Source: M3007 sp964550795 (GTDB taxonomy: Bacteria; Bacteroidota; Bacteroidia; Chitinophagales; Saprospiraceae). From it: a stretch of 64,000 nucleotides of DNA. Under the pieces are notes generated by a model. It did not search any database and was not told the origin of the DNA. It saw only the letters and a list, made by a program, of their open reading frames with translations. Shown one piece after another: positions 16,459 through 24,430 of the stretch. The position numbers and the translations under genes were made by a program. The stretch's first letter is position 1. Each line of letters opens with the position of its first letter. Location of the stretch: positions 59,715-123,714 of the forward strand of contig CAZKBH010000006.1 in assembly GCA_964550795.1 (NCBI GenBank), written 5' to 3'.

Positions 16459-17150
16459 TAAAAATCAAATTTGTACCCGATGCCCTTCATGGTCTTGATG
16501 TAAGTTTCACCAATGTGTTCCCGCAATTTTCGGATGTGGACATCAATGGTACGGTTTCCAACGATTACGTCGGCACCCCAGATTTTGTCAAAAATCTCCT
16601 CGCGGGTAAACACCCGTCCTGGTTTGGAAGCCAAGAGCCAGAGGATTTCAAATTCTTTTCTCGGCAACTCAATAGTCTTATCTCCCTTGAATACCAGGAC
16701 TTTATCTTTGTCAATAATCAGGTCATGAAGGCTAATTGACCTGCTTTCTTCCTCCGTAACACGCCCACTTCTGCGGAGCAGGGCATTGATTCGGCTGACG
16801 AGTACGCGAGGTTTGATTGGTTTGGTGATGTAATCATCGCCGCCCACGTCCAAGGCCGCAATTTGGGAAAAATCTTCATCCCGGGCGGTTAAAAATGCAA
16901 TGGGGGTGTCGTCAAATTCTTTCCTGGATCGAAGCACTCGGCATGTTTCTACGCCGTCCATCTCCGGCATCATGATATCGAGCAGGATTAGATGCGGTGC
17001 CTCCCGTTCGGCAACTTGAATGGCTTGCACGCCATCTGGAGCGGTTACAACTTGATAGCCTTCTTTTTTGAGGTTGTATTGTAGGAATTCGAGTATATCT
17101 GGTTCATCATCAACGATGAGTATTTTCTTCGAGAGGGAAATCTCCTTCAT
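16458..17150 (-). CDS. PhoB-like OmpR-family response regulator
   Basis: 230 residues. The receiver domain (about 9-122) has acidic residues IVDDEPD, phospho-acceptor Asp58 (LILLDIMMPEMDG), Thr (FLTAR) and the conserved Lys (DDYITKPIKP). A winged-helix DNA-binding domain follows (about 130-230, VFTREEIFDKIWGADVIVGNRTIDVHIRKLREHI). It is the first gene of a two-gene operon with the histidine kinase, overlapping it as TAATG. The sequence resembles Bacteroidota PhoB-type regulators, but phosphate control is inference only, as no pst or pho genes are near. Confidence 0.95.
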   Translation of the reverse strand: MKEISLSKKILIVDDEPDILEFLQYNLKKEGYQVVTAPDGVQAIQVAEREAPHLILLDIMMPEMDGVETCRVLRSRKEFDDTPIAFLTARDEDFSQIAALDVGGDDYITKPIKPRVLVSRINALLRRSGRVTEEESRSISLHDLIIDKDKVLVFKGDKTIELPRKEFEILWLLASKPGRVFTREEIFDKIWGADVIVGNRTIDVHIRKLREHIGETYIKTMKGIGYKFDF

Positions 17151-17167
17151 AATGCAGTGATTTTTCG

Positions 17168-17175
17168 CAAAGGTA
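17168..17175 (-). promoter_or_regulatory. TAnnTTTG promoter element for the two-component operon
   Basis: The minus strand reads TACCTTTG, ending 18 bases upstream of the regulator start at 17150. It is an exact match to the Bacteroidota -7 element. Confidence 0.55.
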
Positions 17176-17256
17176 GACGCAGGTTGAGCCGGGGCGTTTT
17201 AATGTGGCGGTTAAGTCTGTGTAAAGTTTTATTGAGATGCAGTATTTATTTGGTGG

Positions 17257-18291
17257 TCAATGATTATCCCGAATAAATGTTCGGAAGGCCTGATAATACG
17301 CATCTTGTTCTTCAAAACGGTGTGCGCTTTTTTCAAACAACATTTTTTTCTTGTCAGAGGAGCCGAGGCGAGCAAAAAAATCGTCCCCAAGTCCTTGAGG
17401 ACACACAAAGTCAAGTTTCCCATTGCAAACTAATACTGGTACGGTCACTTGTGCTAATGCATCAGAAAACTTGATTGAGTTGAGGGATTTGTTAAATTTT
17501 CGGCGCCCAGCGTTGGTTCGACCCAGCCAAAAATTGGTGAGAGGAATATGCTCTGACACTAAATTCTGTTTAATCACATCATGCTTGTATGGCTCAAGTC
17601 CCTCAATGAGTTCTTGGGCATCCCAGGCTAACTTTGTAAGCCGCAAAGATTGTTCAAAGGTAAAAGGCCCAGGTGGATTACTTTGACAATAGGCCACAAT
17701 AGGCGCCCAACCAGCCGTGTTTTTTCCTTCCGCTATGTGCCTGGTACCTTCATCCAGTAACATCTGATAAGTCAGGCTGTCGTTCAGCCCAATGTTATGG
17801 GTCGCATTTGCAAAAATCCATCCCTTTACTAAATGCTGATTGTTACCTTGGGTCATAAATTGTGAAGCAACCAAGCCTCCAAAACTTTTAGACATTAAGA
17901 ATATTCCAATATCGTCTCCATACCGATGCTTTAATACCAAAATAAGGTCATGCAGGTCTTCGGCATAAGTAGGCAAGGTGAAATAATCTGAAGCCACATT
18001 GCCTTGGGATCCCCCTGAATTGCGTTGGTCAAAGTAAACGACAGCATAGTCCTTCTCTACGATTTCTTTAATTTTTCGGGTTAGATAGAGATATCCACTT
18101 GCCCCCGGCCCACCATGTACAATGACCATGAATTGTTTGCTTGCCGTGTTCCCTCGCACCAGGACATGCATGGATGCATCTTCATGTTTGATAAAAAAGG
18201 AGTCGTGCGCATCTTGGCTAATAGTAATCCGTTCTTTGTAACAATGAACGAAGAGCGTACTCCAAAGCAGGATTATTAAGAGGTATTTCAT
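17257..18291 (-). CDS. Alpha/beta-hydrolase lipoprotein, proline-iminopeptidase-like
   Basis: 344 residues. A lipoprotein-type signal (LLWSTLFVHC, Cys17) precedes an alpha/beta-hydrolase fold. The oxyanion motif is HGGPGASGYLYL, followed by VVYFDQRNSGGSQG, both typical of prolyl aminopeptidase-like hydrolases. The nucleophile elbow reads SKSFGG rather than GxSxGG, a mild deviation. The acid and base are probably Asp in GKLDFVCP and His in SAHRFEEQDA. Substrate unknown. Its start overlaps the stop of the upstream barrel gene by four bases (ATGA), so the pair is coupled. The moderately AT-rich pair stands between more conserved genes. Confidence 0.85.
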   Translation of the reverse strand: MKYLLIILLWSTLFVHCYKERITISQDAHDSFFIKHEDASMHVLVRGNTASKQFMVIVHGGPGASGYLYLTRKIKEIVEKDYAVVYFDQRNSGGSQGNVASDYFTLPTYAEDLHDLILVLKHRYGDDIGIFLMSKSFGGLVASQFMTQGNNQHLVKGWIFANATHNIGLNDSLTYQMLLDEGTRHIAEGKNTAGWAPIVAYCQSNPPGPFTFEQSLRLTKLAWDAQELIEGLEPYKHDVIKQNLVSEHIPLTNFWLGRTNAGRRKFNKSLNSIKFSDALAQVTVPVLVCNGKLDFVCPQGLGDDFFARLGSSDKKKMLFEKSAHRFEEQDAYYQAFRTFIRDNH

Positions 18292-18938
18292 GCCTTATGG
18301 CCTTTTAATTTGGAAACATTTCTGATGGTTGCCTTCAAGAAATTTACCGGCCTCCAATTCAAGCCCAATTCAATGGTTGGTCGGAGATAAACGAGGTTGT
18401 TACTCGGAATCATTAATAATATGCTATTTCGCATAAAAGCAGATATTTTAGAAGGAAGGGTGTATCCAAAGCCCCCGCCTACGGCGAATAAAAGATAATT
18501 ATAGCCTGAACACTTTACGAGAGAGATATTACCATTTGGGTCCACCGTATATGTTTCACTACCCAAAAATGTGCGACTAAAACCCATCCCGGACGAAAAT
18601 TCTTTGAAATACCTGTTAGGATGATGTCTGCGTGTTCTCCAACCTGTTAAAAAATAAATATTATCATGAAATGTTGGGTGATGATAGTAGCCCAGTTCAG
18701 CACTCAAATACCTAAATTTAGAATAGTGGCGATCTGGCCGACGCCCCCTGTATTTAGTCAGATATATCCGGTTGATAGGATATTCTATTCCTCCGCGCAG
18801 CCCGGGATAAAGGATACTGGCATTGTATCCGAATGATACGTTAGATGAAACCTTTAAGGGCTCTAGTGGTATGTCTTGAGCCGAAACGCTCCTGACAAGC
18901 ACAAGCGTAAGAACAATAACTCCAAAAATCCGGGACAT
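18288..18938 (-). CDS. Putative outer-membrane barrel protein
   Basis: 216 residues with a signal peptide (cleaved after SVSA) and a mature part of alternating hydrophobic/polar strands rich in Tyr, Arg and Gly, such as SFGYNASILYPGLRGGIEYP and YNYLLFAVGGGFGYTLPS, ending in LGLNWRP. This fits a small outer-membrane or periplasmic beta-barrel. No named family is recognised. It is the first gene of a two-gene unit with the hydrolase (ATGA overlap). Confidence 0.65.
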   Translation of the reverse strand: MSRIFGVIVLTLVLVRSVSAQDIPLEPLKVSSNVSFGYNASILYPGLRGGIEYPINRIYLTKYRGRRPDRHYSKFRYLSAELGYYHHPTFHDNIYFLTGWRTRRHHPNRYFKEFSSGMGFSRTFLGSETYTVDPNGNISLVKCSGYNYLLFAVGGGFGYTLPSKISAFMRNSILLMIPSNNLVYLRPTIELGLNWRPVNFLKATIRNVSKLKGHKA

Positions 18939-19023
18939 GATTTTTTGTCAGGGCTAAGTTATGATTTATCGGGGATATATATTCGTGCAAATAAATGAAG
19001 CATTTTTGAATGTTAGTGACATA

Positions 19024-19704
19024 CTAGGAAGATTTTAATTTCTCGGCACAAAGTATCCAATTCCCCTTAGTGTCAATGGCCCAGGCATCGGGGAAAACGT
19101 TTTTAAACCCGCGTTCAAAAAAACGTTCCGTGACTTGCCGCACACTCACATCCTCTCCATGCAGTCGGTTAAACAGCAACAGCCCGCCAGGATTCAACAT
19201 CGAGGCACAAGTTTCCAGAAACTCTTCTGTGCAAAACTGGGGAGGGGTTATTTCATCCTCAAAGATATCAATAATGAGCAAATCGTACTGTTCTTCGGTC
19301 ACTTCCACAAAAACGGCTGCATCCGCAGTGATGATCTCTACAGGACTTTCCAATCTGGAAAGGGTGTACTTCACTGCAAGATGTGCCACCGTTTCATCCC
19401 ATTCCACCGCCGTGTAGTGATAATCTCTATGAAAAACTCTTTCCAGCATGAAAGGAATGGAGCCTAGCCCGAGGCCCAGCAAAAGCACATTATCTATTTT
19501 TCGCTCGTCAATCTTTAAAGTGTCAAACGCAATCAAGAAATTCCGGTACAAATCATCCCAGGAGTAAATGGCATCGCCACTTAACAACTGTACCCTGCCT
19601 CGCGACAGCACCACACTCAACTCTGGATTTTGCTCCGAAACCGCTTCCTCTAGCGTAATCGGCGTTAGGTGCGAAATCCACTTTTTCCAAAAAGGTATAT
19701 GCAT
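19024..19704 (-). CDS. Spermidine-synthase-like SAM-dependent methyltransferase
   Basis: 226 residues with a Rossmann methyltransferase core: nucleotide-binding VLLLGLGLGSIPFML, acidic VEWDETVAHLA at the end of strand 2, ADAAVFVE, and the strand-4 motif YDLLIIDIFEDEITPP. The last of these is the polyamine-synthase-like DIFxxxxxP pattern. It lacks the N-terminal domain of true spermidine synthases and keeps only part of the substrate motif, so it is best called a spermidine synthase-like methyltransferase with unknown substrate. Single gene; an inverted repeat lies upstream at 19735-19812. Confidence 0.8.
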   Translation of the reverse strand: MHIPFWKKWISHLTPITLEEAVSEQNPELSVVLSRGRVQLLSGDAIYSWDDLYRNFLIAFDTLKIDERKIDNVLLLGLGLGSIPFMLERVFHRDYHYTAVEWDETVAHLAVKYTLSRLESPVEIITADAAVFVEVTEEQYDLLIIDIFEDEITPPQFCTEEFLETCASMLNPGGLLLFNRLHGEDVSVRQVTERFFERGFKNVFPDAWAIDTKGNWILCAEKLKSS

Positions 19705-19734
19705 AAAATACTGCGGGTCATTGCCTTTTGTGTA

Positions 19735-19812
19735 TTAGGGTTTATTAGGGTTTATAAGGGTTTATGGGGTTGATATATCAACCCCATAAACCTCATAAAC
19801 CTCATCAACCCC
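19735..19812. repeat. Palindromic GGTTTATGGGGTTGAT repeat
   Basis: Positions 19759-19792 form a perfect 34-base palindrome centred on TGATATATCA. It is flanked by degenerate TAGGGTTTAT units on the left and TCATAAACC/CATCAACC units on the right. The units match those of the larger arrays at 7714-7909, so it is the same repeat family. It lies between the AsmA stop and the methyltransferase start, both on the minus strand. Confidence 0.85.
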
Positions 19813-19843
19813 TGCACAAACTAGCCGATGTGAGGCATAAAAT

Positions 19844-22800
19844 CTAATTTTTCTTCTTTTTCTTGAACGGGTCAAAGTTGTTCAATTTGTCCTTTACATC
19901 GTCTACTTTTTTCTGGCCTTCTTCTCCCAGCACATCGCCCGCCTTCTCGCCAATCTTATCTTTGGCCTCTTTTGTCGCCTTGTCTGTTGCTTCCTGCATC
20001 TTCTGCTCCGCCACTCGTTTTAAGCTGTCCGTAGCTTTTTGCGCAGCATCTTCGACTTTCTGTTTGGCCTTGTCCACCTCGCGGTCCACCACGTTGGTGA
20101 GCGAATCCTTGGCTTTTTCAAATACTGCCGTAGCCGCGCCAACCGCGGTTTCCTGAATACTGCTCTCCCCATCGGATCCCAGCACTTTCATGCCGACCTT
20201 GGGATTAAACATGGTGCCCGTAAGGTCAAAACGAACATTGATGAACTCGCCCTGAGCAATATTGACGCCCACTTTGGAAGCTTCGGAAGACAACAGGTTC
20301 AGCCCGGAATTCGCGGCAGAACCCAGTGATTTACGCGGCACTTTAGAAAGAATCTGATAATCCATATCGCTGGAGATACCGTGCGAACCACTGATAAGCA
20401 TGGCCACGTCGCGCACCTGTGTGTTGAAAGGTTTTACCATTACTTTGCCATCTTTAATCTCGAACCAGTTTTTGGTATTTTTCAATTCCAATTGCTTCAA
20501 GTGACTTATATTCAACTTGTCCGCAATGTTATTCATGGGTTTGAAATTATTAAAAATCGCGGAAATTGTTTCCAAAAAGCCGGCTGCGGAAAGGGTGGTA
20601 AAATCGGGCATCATGTCTTTGCCCAAAATCCCACTCATAGAAAGGCTGGTGTTAAATTTTCCATCAATCAATTGGGCCACCGGAGCGAGTGCTTTGACGG
20701 TTGCAAAGGTTTGGAATGCTTCCTTGAAACCCATGTTTTGCAGCGCCATGTCCATGTTAAACGTGGGCTTGGCCAGATTCTGAGTGTTGTAATCGCCCGT
20801 CAAACCAATTTTTCCGCCAATCACATCCGCCGTACAATCCTGCAACCTGGCCACGCTGTTTTTGACCACAATCTGGCCATCCAGGTTATTCAAATCATAG
20901 GTGGTGTATTTGATTTTGGCAAAATTGGCATTGATCGTCATGTCCATATTTTCGGGCACCGGGATAATTTCCTCTGCTGGGACTTCCGTAGTTCCTGCCT
21001 CTGGCTCGGTCATGAACTGGTTGAGGTCAAAGTAATTGGATTTCAGATTGATAACCCCTGCAACGGTTTGATTATCAAACAGATAGTTCCAGGCATTTAG
21101 AATTTGCCCGTTGCCGCTTAAGTCGCTGGTGCTGCCCAATTTGAGACCAAAATTTGAAATGTCCATCTTGTTTGGCGTGAAATGCCCCGCCGCAGTCAGG
21201 TTGGAAATGTCGTAGGTATCGTATTTTAATTTCCCAATTTTACCATCCATCGTGAAATCCCAGCGATCAAAGACGGCTGCATCGGCTGGGTCTTCCACGT
21301 CGTTGGGAACCACGCCAACCTCCTCGGTGCTCGGTTCCATCCATTCGTTTGCATCAAAATAGGCAGAGGAAAACTTCAGGTTTCCGCGCATGGTTTTGCT
21401 CGTGCTGAAATACGCCAACGCGTTGTCAATACTGCCCGAAGCCTGGAGGTCACTGTTGCCAAGTTTTGCATCAAAGGTTTGTATATCAAGCCTTTGTGGC
21501 GTAATCGTTGTGGCAAGGGAATTGATTTTAACCGCAGGCGTTCCGGCAGATTTGTAACTGATTCCACTCATGCCAAAGGTGCCCGCCATGTTTACCTCGT
21601 CGTATTTTCCCTGGTCAATTTGGCTCATGGCAGCTTTTACCGTCATGTTAGCTTTGATGATACCGACCAATTCTTGCACCCCCTCCATCGGGAAGGCTTT
21701 GGAAAGTTCGCCGAGATTGAGCGTTCCGTTGAGTTTCATGTCAACGGTTGGGTCGCTTTCGGGTGTTTTGAGGTTAAAATAGCCTTCCAGCGGGTTGGAA
21801 CCGATTTTCAGGCCGAATTTTGGCACCTTCACCGTCAGGTCGTTGAGTTTTGCACTTGGCAACGCGATGGAGGCGTCCACATTGATATTGCTCACGCCCA
21901 AAGGCAGGCTAGGATATTTAAAATCAGCATTGCCGACCTTAAAATCTAATTTAAAAGCCGGGTATATTTTTTCGTTGTAAGTTCCTTTAGCAAAGCCCTC
22001 AAATTGCACTGTCCCATTGGCTTGTACCCCCGCATAATCCTTCGTGTAGGCGCCGGGGATGATGCTCAGCAGACTCTTGAACGTGTTTTCCGGGGTTCCA
22101 AATTTGAGATCCATGCGAATGTCTTCCGAGTTTTCGGGCATTTGCACCCAGCCATCAAGCATCAGTTTTAAATCGTTGACTTTCAGGTCGTTTTCTTTAA
22201 ATGTGAACTTCATGTTGGTCATGTCCGCTCCCATAGTTGCTACCCAATCGGCTTTCGCATTGCGCAGATATTGTACCCCGCCGTAGTTGACGGAGAGCTT
22301 CTCGACGGCGGTTTTCATGACCAAATCATACAGCGTGGAGGTGAACTCGCCGGAACCCGTGTGGTTGACGCCCTCCATATCGGCTTTCATGTCCAGACCA
22401 CGGTCGTCGTAAAGTATTTTTCCGTCTTCAATGCCGTATTGTTCGAGTTGGACGGGCGCAGCTTCGGTTGTGCCAGTTTCAGCCGCGTCATCGGGTTTGG
22501 TAATGTCGTAATTCGCTTGCCCGTTGCTGAGGGCATACACCCGGATATTAGGTTTTGTAAGAAAAAGTCCATTAATCACGACCTTATCCCCAAAAATGGC
22601 GGACCAGAGGTCAACGGCGACATCAAGCCGCTCACATTGAACCAGTTTTACCCCTTCAAATGGGCCGGGACCATTGGTGATTTCGAGGTCTTTTAAGCCA
22701 ATGGAAAGTTTTGGAAAATGCCGAAAAATGGAAATATCTACATCGGAGAATTCCAATGTAGCGGTTAGGCTTTCATTGGCGGTGGTTTTTACCTGTGCGA

Positions 22801-22891
22801 TGATTTCATCTTTAAACAGATAAGGAATTGCAACCAGCGCACCTAGCAGGAGGAACAGAAAAATGGCTAAGCCAAAAAGAACTTTTTTCAT
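19844..22891 (-). CDS. AsmA-family envelope protein with charged C-terminal tail
   Basis: 1015 residues. An N-terminal membrane anchor (about 4-26) is followed by the AsmA start (ATLEFSDVDISIFRHFPKLS, then LSIGLKDLEI) and a long repetitive beta-rich body, as in the AsmA/TamB/YhdP lipid-transfer superfamily. Repeated segments resemble each other (for example YDTYDISNLTAAGHFTPNKM and YTTYDLNNLDGQIVVKNSV). The last 100 residues are an unusual Lys/Ala/Asp/Glu-rich helical region (AKQKVEDAAQKATDSLKRVA) ending NNFDPFKKKKKN, LEA-like in composition. AsmA proteins are implicated in outer-membrane assembly or phospholipid transport. Single gene, divergent from RNase D. Confidence 0.88.
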   Translation of the reverse strand: MKKVLFGLAIFLFLLLGALVAIPYLFKDEIIAQVKTTANESLTATLEFSDVDISIFRHFPKLSIGLKDLEITNGPGPFEGVKLVQCERLDVAVDLWSAIFGDKVVINGLFLTKPNIRVYALSNGQANYDITKPDDAAETGTTEAAPVQLEQYGIEDGKILYDDRGLDMKADMEGVNHTGSGEFTSTLYDLVMKTAVEKLSVNYGGVQYLRNAKADWVATMGADMTNMKFTFKENDLKVNDLKLMLDGWVQMPENSEDIRMDLKFGTPENTFKSLLSIIPGAYTKDYAGVQANGTVQFEGFAKGTYNEKIYPAFKLDFKVGNADFKYPSLPLGVSNINVDASIALPSAKLNDLTVKVPKFGLKIGSNPLEGYFNLKTPESDPTVDMKLNGTLNLGELSKAFPMEGVQELVGIIKANMTVKAAMSQIDQGKYDEVNMAGTFGMSGISYKSAGTPAVKINSLATTITPQRLDIQTFDAKLGNSDLQASGSIDNALAYFSTSKTMRGNLKFSSAYFDANEWMEPSTEEVGVVPNDVEDPADAAVFDRWDFTMDGKIGKLKYDTYDISNLTAAGHFTPNKMDISNFGLKLGSTSDLSGNGQILNAWNYLFDNQTVAGVINLKSNYFDLNQFMTEPEAGTTEVPAEEIIPVPENMDMTINANFAKIKYTTYDLNNLDGQIVVKNSVARLQDCTADVIGGKIGLTGDYNTQNLAKPTFNMDMALQNMGFKEAFQTFATVKALAPVAQLIDGKFNTSLSMSGILGKDMMPDFTTLSAAGFLETISAIFNNFKPMNNIADKLNISHLKQLELKNTKNWFEIKDGKVMVKPFNTQVRDVAMLISGSHGISSDMDYQILSKVPRKSLGSAANSGLNLLSSEASKVGVNIAQGEFINVRFDLTGTMFNPKVGMKVLGSDGESSIQETAVGAATAVFEKAKDSLTNVVDREVDKAKQKVEDAAQKATDSLKRVAEQKMQEATDKATKEAKDKIGEKAGDVLGEEGQKKVDDVKDKLNNFDPFKKKKKN

Positions 22892-23067
22892 GGTATGGAT
22901 GGAAACGAATTGGATAATTTACTGGGAATATTTCGGGGAAGGATGCAAAACCTAGCGTCTTCTACACAAATATTGGTTAAATTAGTGAAAGCGGCATGTT
23001 TTGATCAAGGTGATAAATCAAGGCTTTGGTTGAATCGAATCAATCCCATCAATCAACAGTTTCTTTG

Positions 23068-23075
23068 CAAAGGTA
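23068..23075 (-). promoter_or_regulatory. TAnnTTTG promoter element for the AsmA gene
   Basis: The minus strand reads TACCTTTG about 177 bases upstream of the AsmA start. The distance implies a long leader; nothing else is seen in that leader. Confidence 0.4.
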
Positions 23076-23113
23076 CGGACGCAAGGCACGCATTTTGCAT
23101 GCTACGTTTTTCA

Positions 23114-23148
23114 TTTTTGTTTTCTTGACTCAAGCCTGCTTACCTTTG
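23114..23148 (+). promoter_or_regulatory. Bacteroidota promoter of the RNase D gene
   Basis: A TTTTTG -33-type box ends at 23119 and TACCTTTG lies at 23141-23148, spaced by 21 bases as in Bacteroidota housekeeping promoters. The start codon at 23156 follows only 7 bases after the -7 element, so the transcript would have almost no leader. Confidence 0.6.
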
Positions 23149-23155
23149 CTGCCCT

Positions 23156-24322
23156 ATGAATCTACCCGTACATTTCCTTGAAAACCAAAGCGACTTTGAT
23201 CGCGTGATGGACGACCTCGCCACAGCCCACTGGATCGGCTTCGATACGGAGTTTGTGGGTGAAAAATACTACGTTCCTGTATTAGGGCTTATCCAGGTCG
23301 TTTCTGAAAATGATATTTATCTCATTGATACCCTTCGGATTAAAGAACTTGAAAAGTTCCTCCAAATTGTATCCGATCCGGCTATTCTAAAAATCACGCA
23401 CGCGGGCGACAACGATTATCGCCTGCTTCACACGCTTTTTGGCACGGTTCCGAGCAATACGTTTGATACACAAATTGCCGCTGGCTTCGTGGGTTACAAT
23501 TACCCCGCGGGCTTTGGTAAAATTGTGGAAAAGGAGCTTCGCGTCACCCTCGCTAAAAGTCATACCGTAGCAGATTGGGAGGCGCGGCCCATTGATCCTA
23601 AAGCGCTGGATTATGCGATTGAGGATGTAAAATACTTGCCCGCATTGCACGAAAAATTGACCAAAAAGCTGCGAAAACACAACCGCGAAACCTGGGCGCG
23701 GGAAGAAAACCGCAAGTGGGAATCGCCGGGTTTTTACACCGTTTACCCGCATAAAGAATTGTTTGCCAACGATTTAGTGCACCAAATTGATTTTCGGGAA
23801 AAAGTATTCCTGATGCGGCTTTACCGTTGGCGCATCGAACGCGCCATGTCGTCCAATATCCCAAGAGAAACGGTACTGCAAAGTCGCCACATCAGCACCA
23901 TATTGCGCTCCACCAAGGGCGGTCCGAACGCTTTTAAGTCCAACCGGACCATGCACGAAGGCGTCTGGAAAAAGTACCTGGATGTTTGGCAGGAACTCTG
24001 GAAAGCACCTGCTACAGATGCGGAGCGCGCATTACTGGATTCCATTCCAAGGCCCTTGCCGGAAGATCCGGAACGCGAGTGGACTATGGAATTGCTGTAT
24101 CATTTCATGAAAAAACAGTGCCTGGAGCACGAAATCAGCGCAGCCTTACTTTTCCCCAAAGGCGATTTTAACCGACTCAAGTCTGGCAGTGATGATTTCG
24201 ATCACGGCTTGTTGCAAGGCTGGCGGGCTGAATTGATGGGGCAAGAGTTGGTTGGATGGATGCAAAAAGGCGGCAAGGTGAATCTGGAATGGAGTGAAGG
24301 TGCCTGCAAACTGAGTATGTGA
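23156..24322 (+). CDS. rnd: Ribonuclease D (3'-5' exonuclease with HRDC)
   Basis: 388 residues. The DEDD exonuclease domain (about 1-180) has WIGFDTEFVGEKYY (Asp30, Glu32), KITHAGDNDYRLL and the Exo III motif DYAIEDVKYLPALHEKL with the catalytic Tyr and Asp. A helical HRDC-like domain follows (about 215-300, starting around LVHQIDFREKVFLMRLYRWR). RNase D trims the 3' ends of tRNA and other stable RNAs. Length and domain order are normal for the family. Single gene; a long inverted repeat follows its stop. Confidence 0.92.
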   Translation: MNLPVHFLENQSDFDRVMDDLATAHWIGFDTEFVGEKYYVPVLGLIQVVSENDIYLIDTLRIKELEKFLQIVSDPAILKITHAGDNDYRLLHTLFGTVPSNTFDTQIAAGFVGYNYPAGFGKIVEKELRVTLAKSHTVADWEARPIDPKALDYAIEDVKYLPALHEKLTKKLRKHNRETWAREENRKWESPGFYTVYPHKELFANDLVHQIDFREKVFLMRLYRWRIERAMSSNIPRETVLQSRHISTILRSTKGGPNAFKSNRTMHEGVWKKYLDVWQELWKAPATDAERALLDSIPRPLPEDPEREWTMELLYHFMKKQCLEHEISAALLFPKGDFNRLKSGSDDFDHGLLQGWRAELMGQELVGWMQKGGKVNLEWSEGACKLSM

Positions 24323-24337
24323 AACGGCCGGTTAGTC

Positions 24338-24428
24338 GGGAGTGTTCAGAAATGTGTGGCACACCTAAATTCGAATACTGATAATCAACGTGATAGTTGA
24401 GGTGTGCCACACTTTTCTGAACACTCCC
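24338..24428. repeat. 29-bp inverted repeat with GTGTGGCACACCT core
   Basis: The arms at 24338-24366 and 24400-24428 match at 28 of 29 positions, with a 33-base loop. It lies between the convergent rnd and namZ-like genes and ends three bases before the latter's stop. The GTGTGGCACACCT core recurs at 52782-52814. There is no T-tract next to the stem, though the stem could stop transcription from both sides. Confidence 0.8.
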
Positions 24429-24430
24429 GT

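Noticed and set aside
20381..21100. 239-codon plus-strand ORF antisense to the AsmA gene
   Set aside because: It lies wholly inside a well-supported gene in the opposite strand, has no recognisable domain and no start context.
22895..23128. 77-codon ORF upstream of RNase D
   Set aside because: It spans the two divergent promoters and shows no protein-like features.
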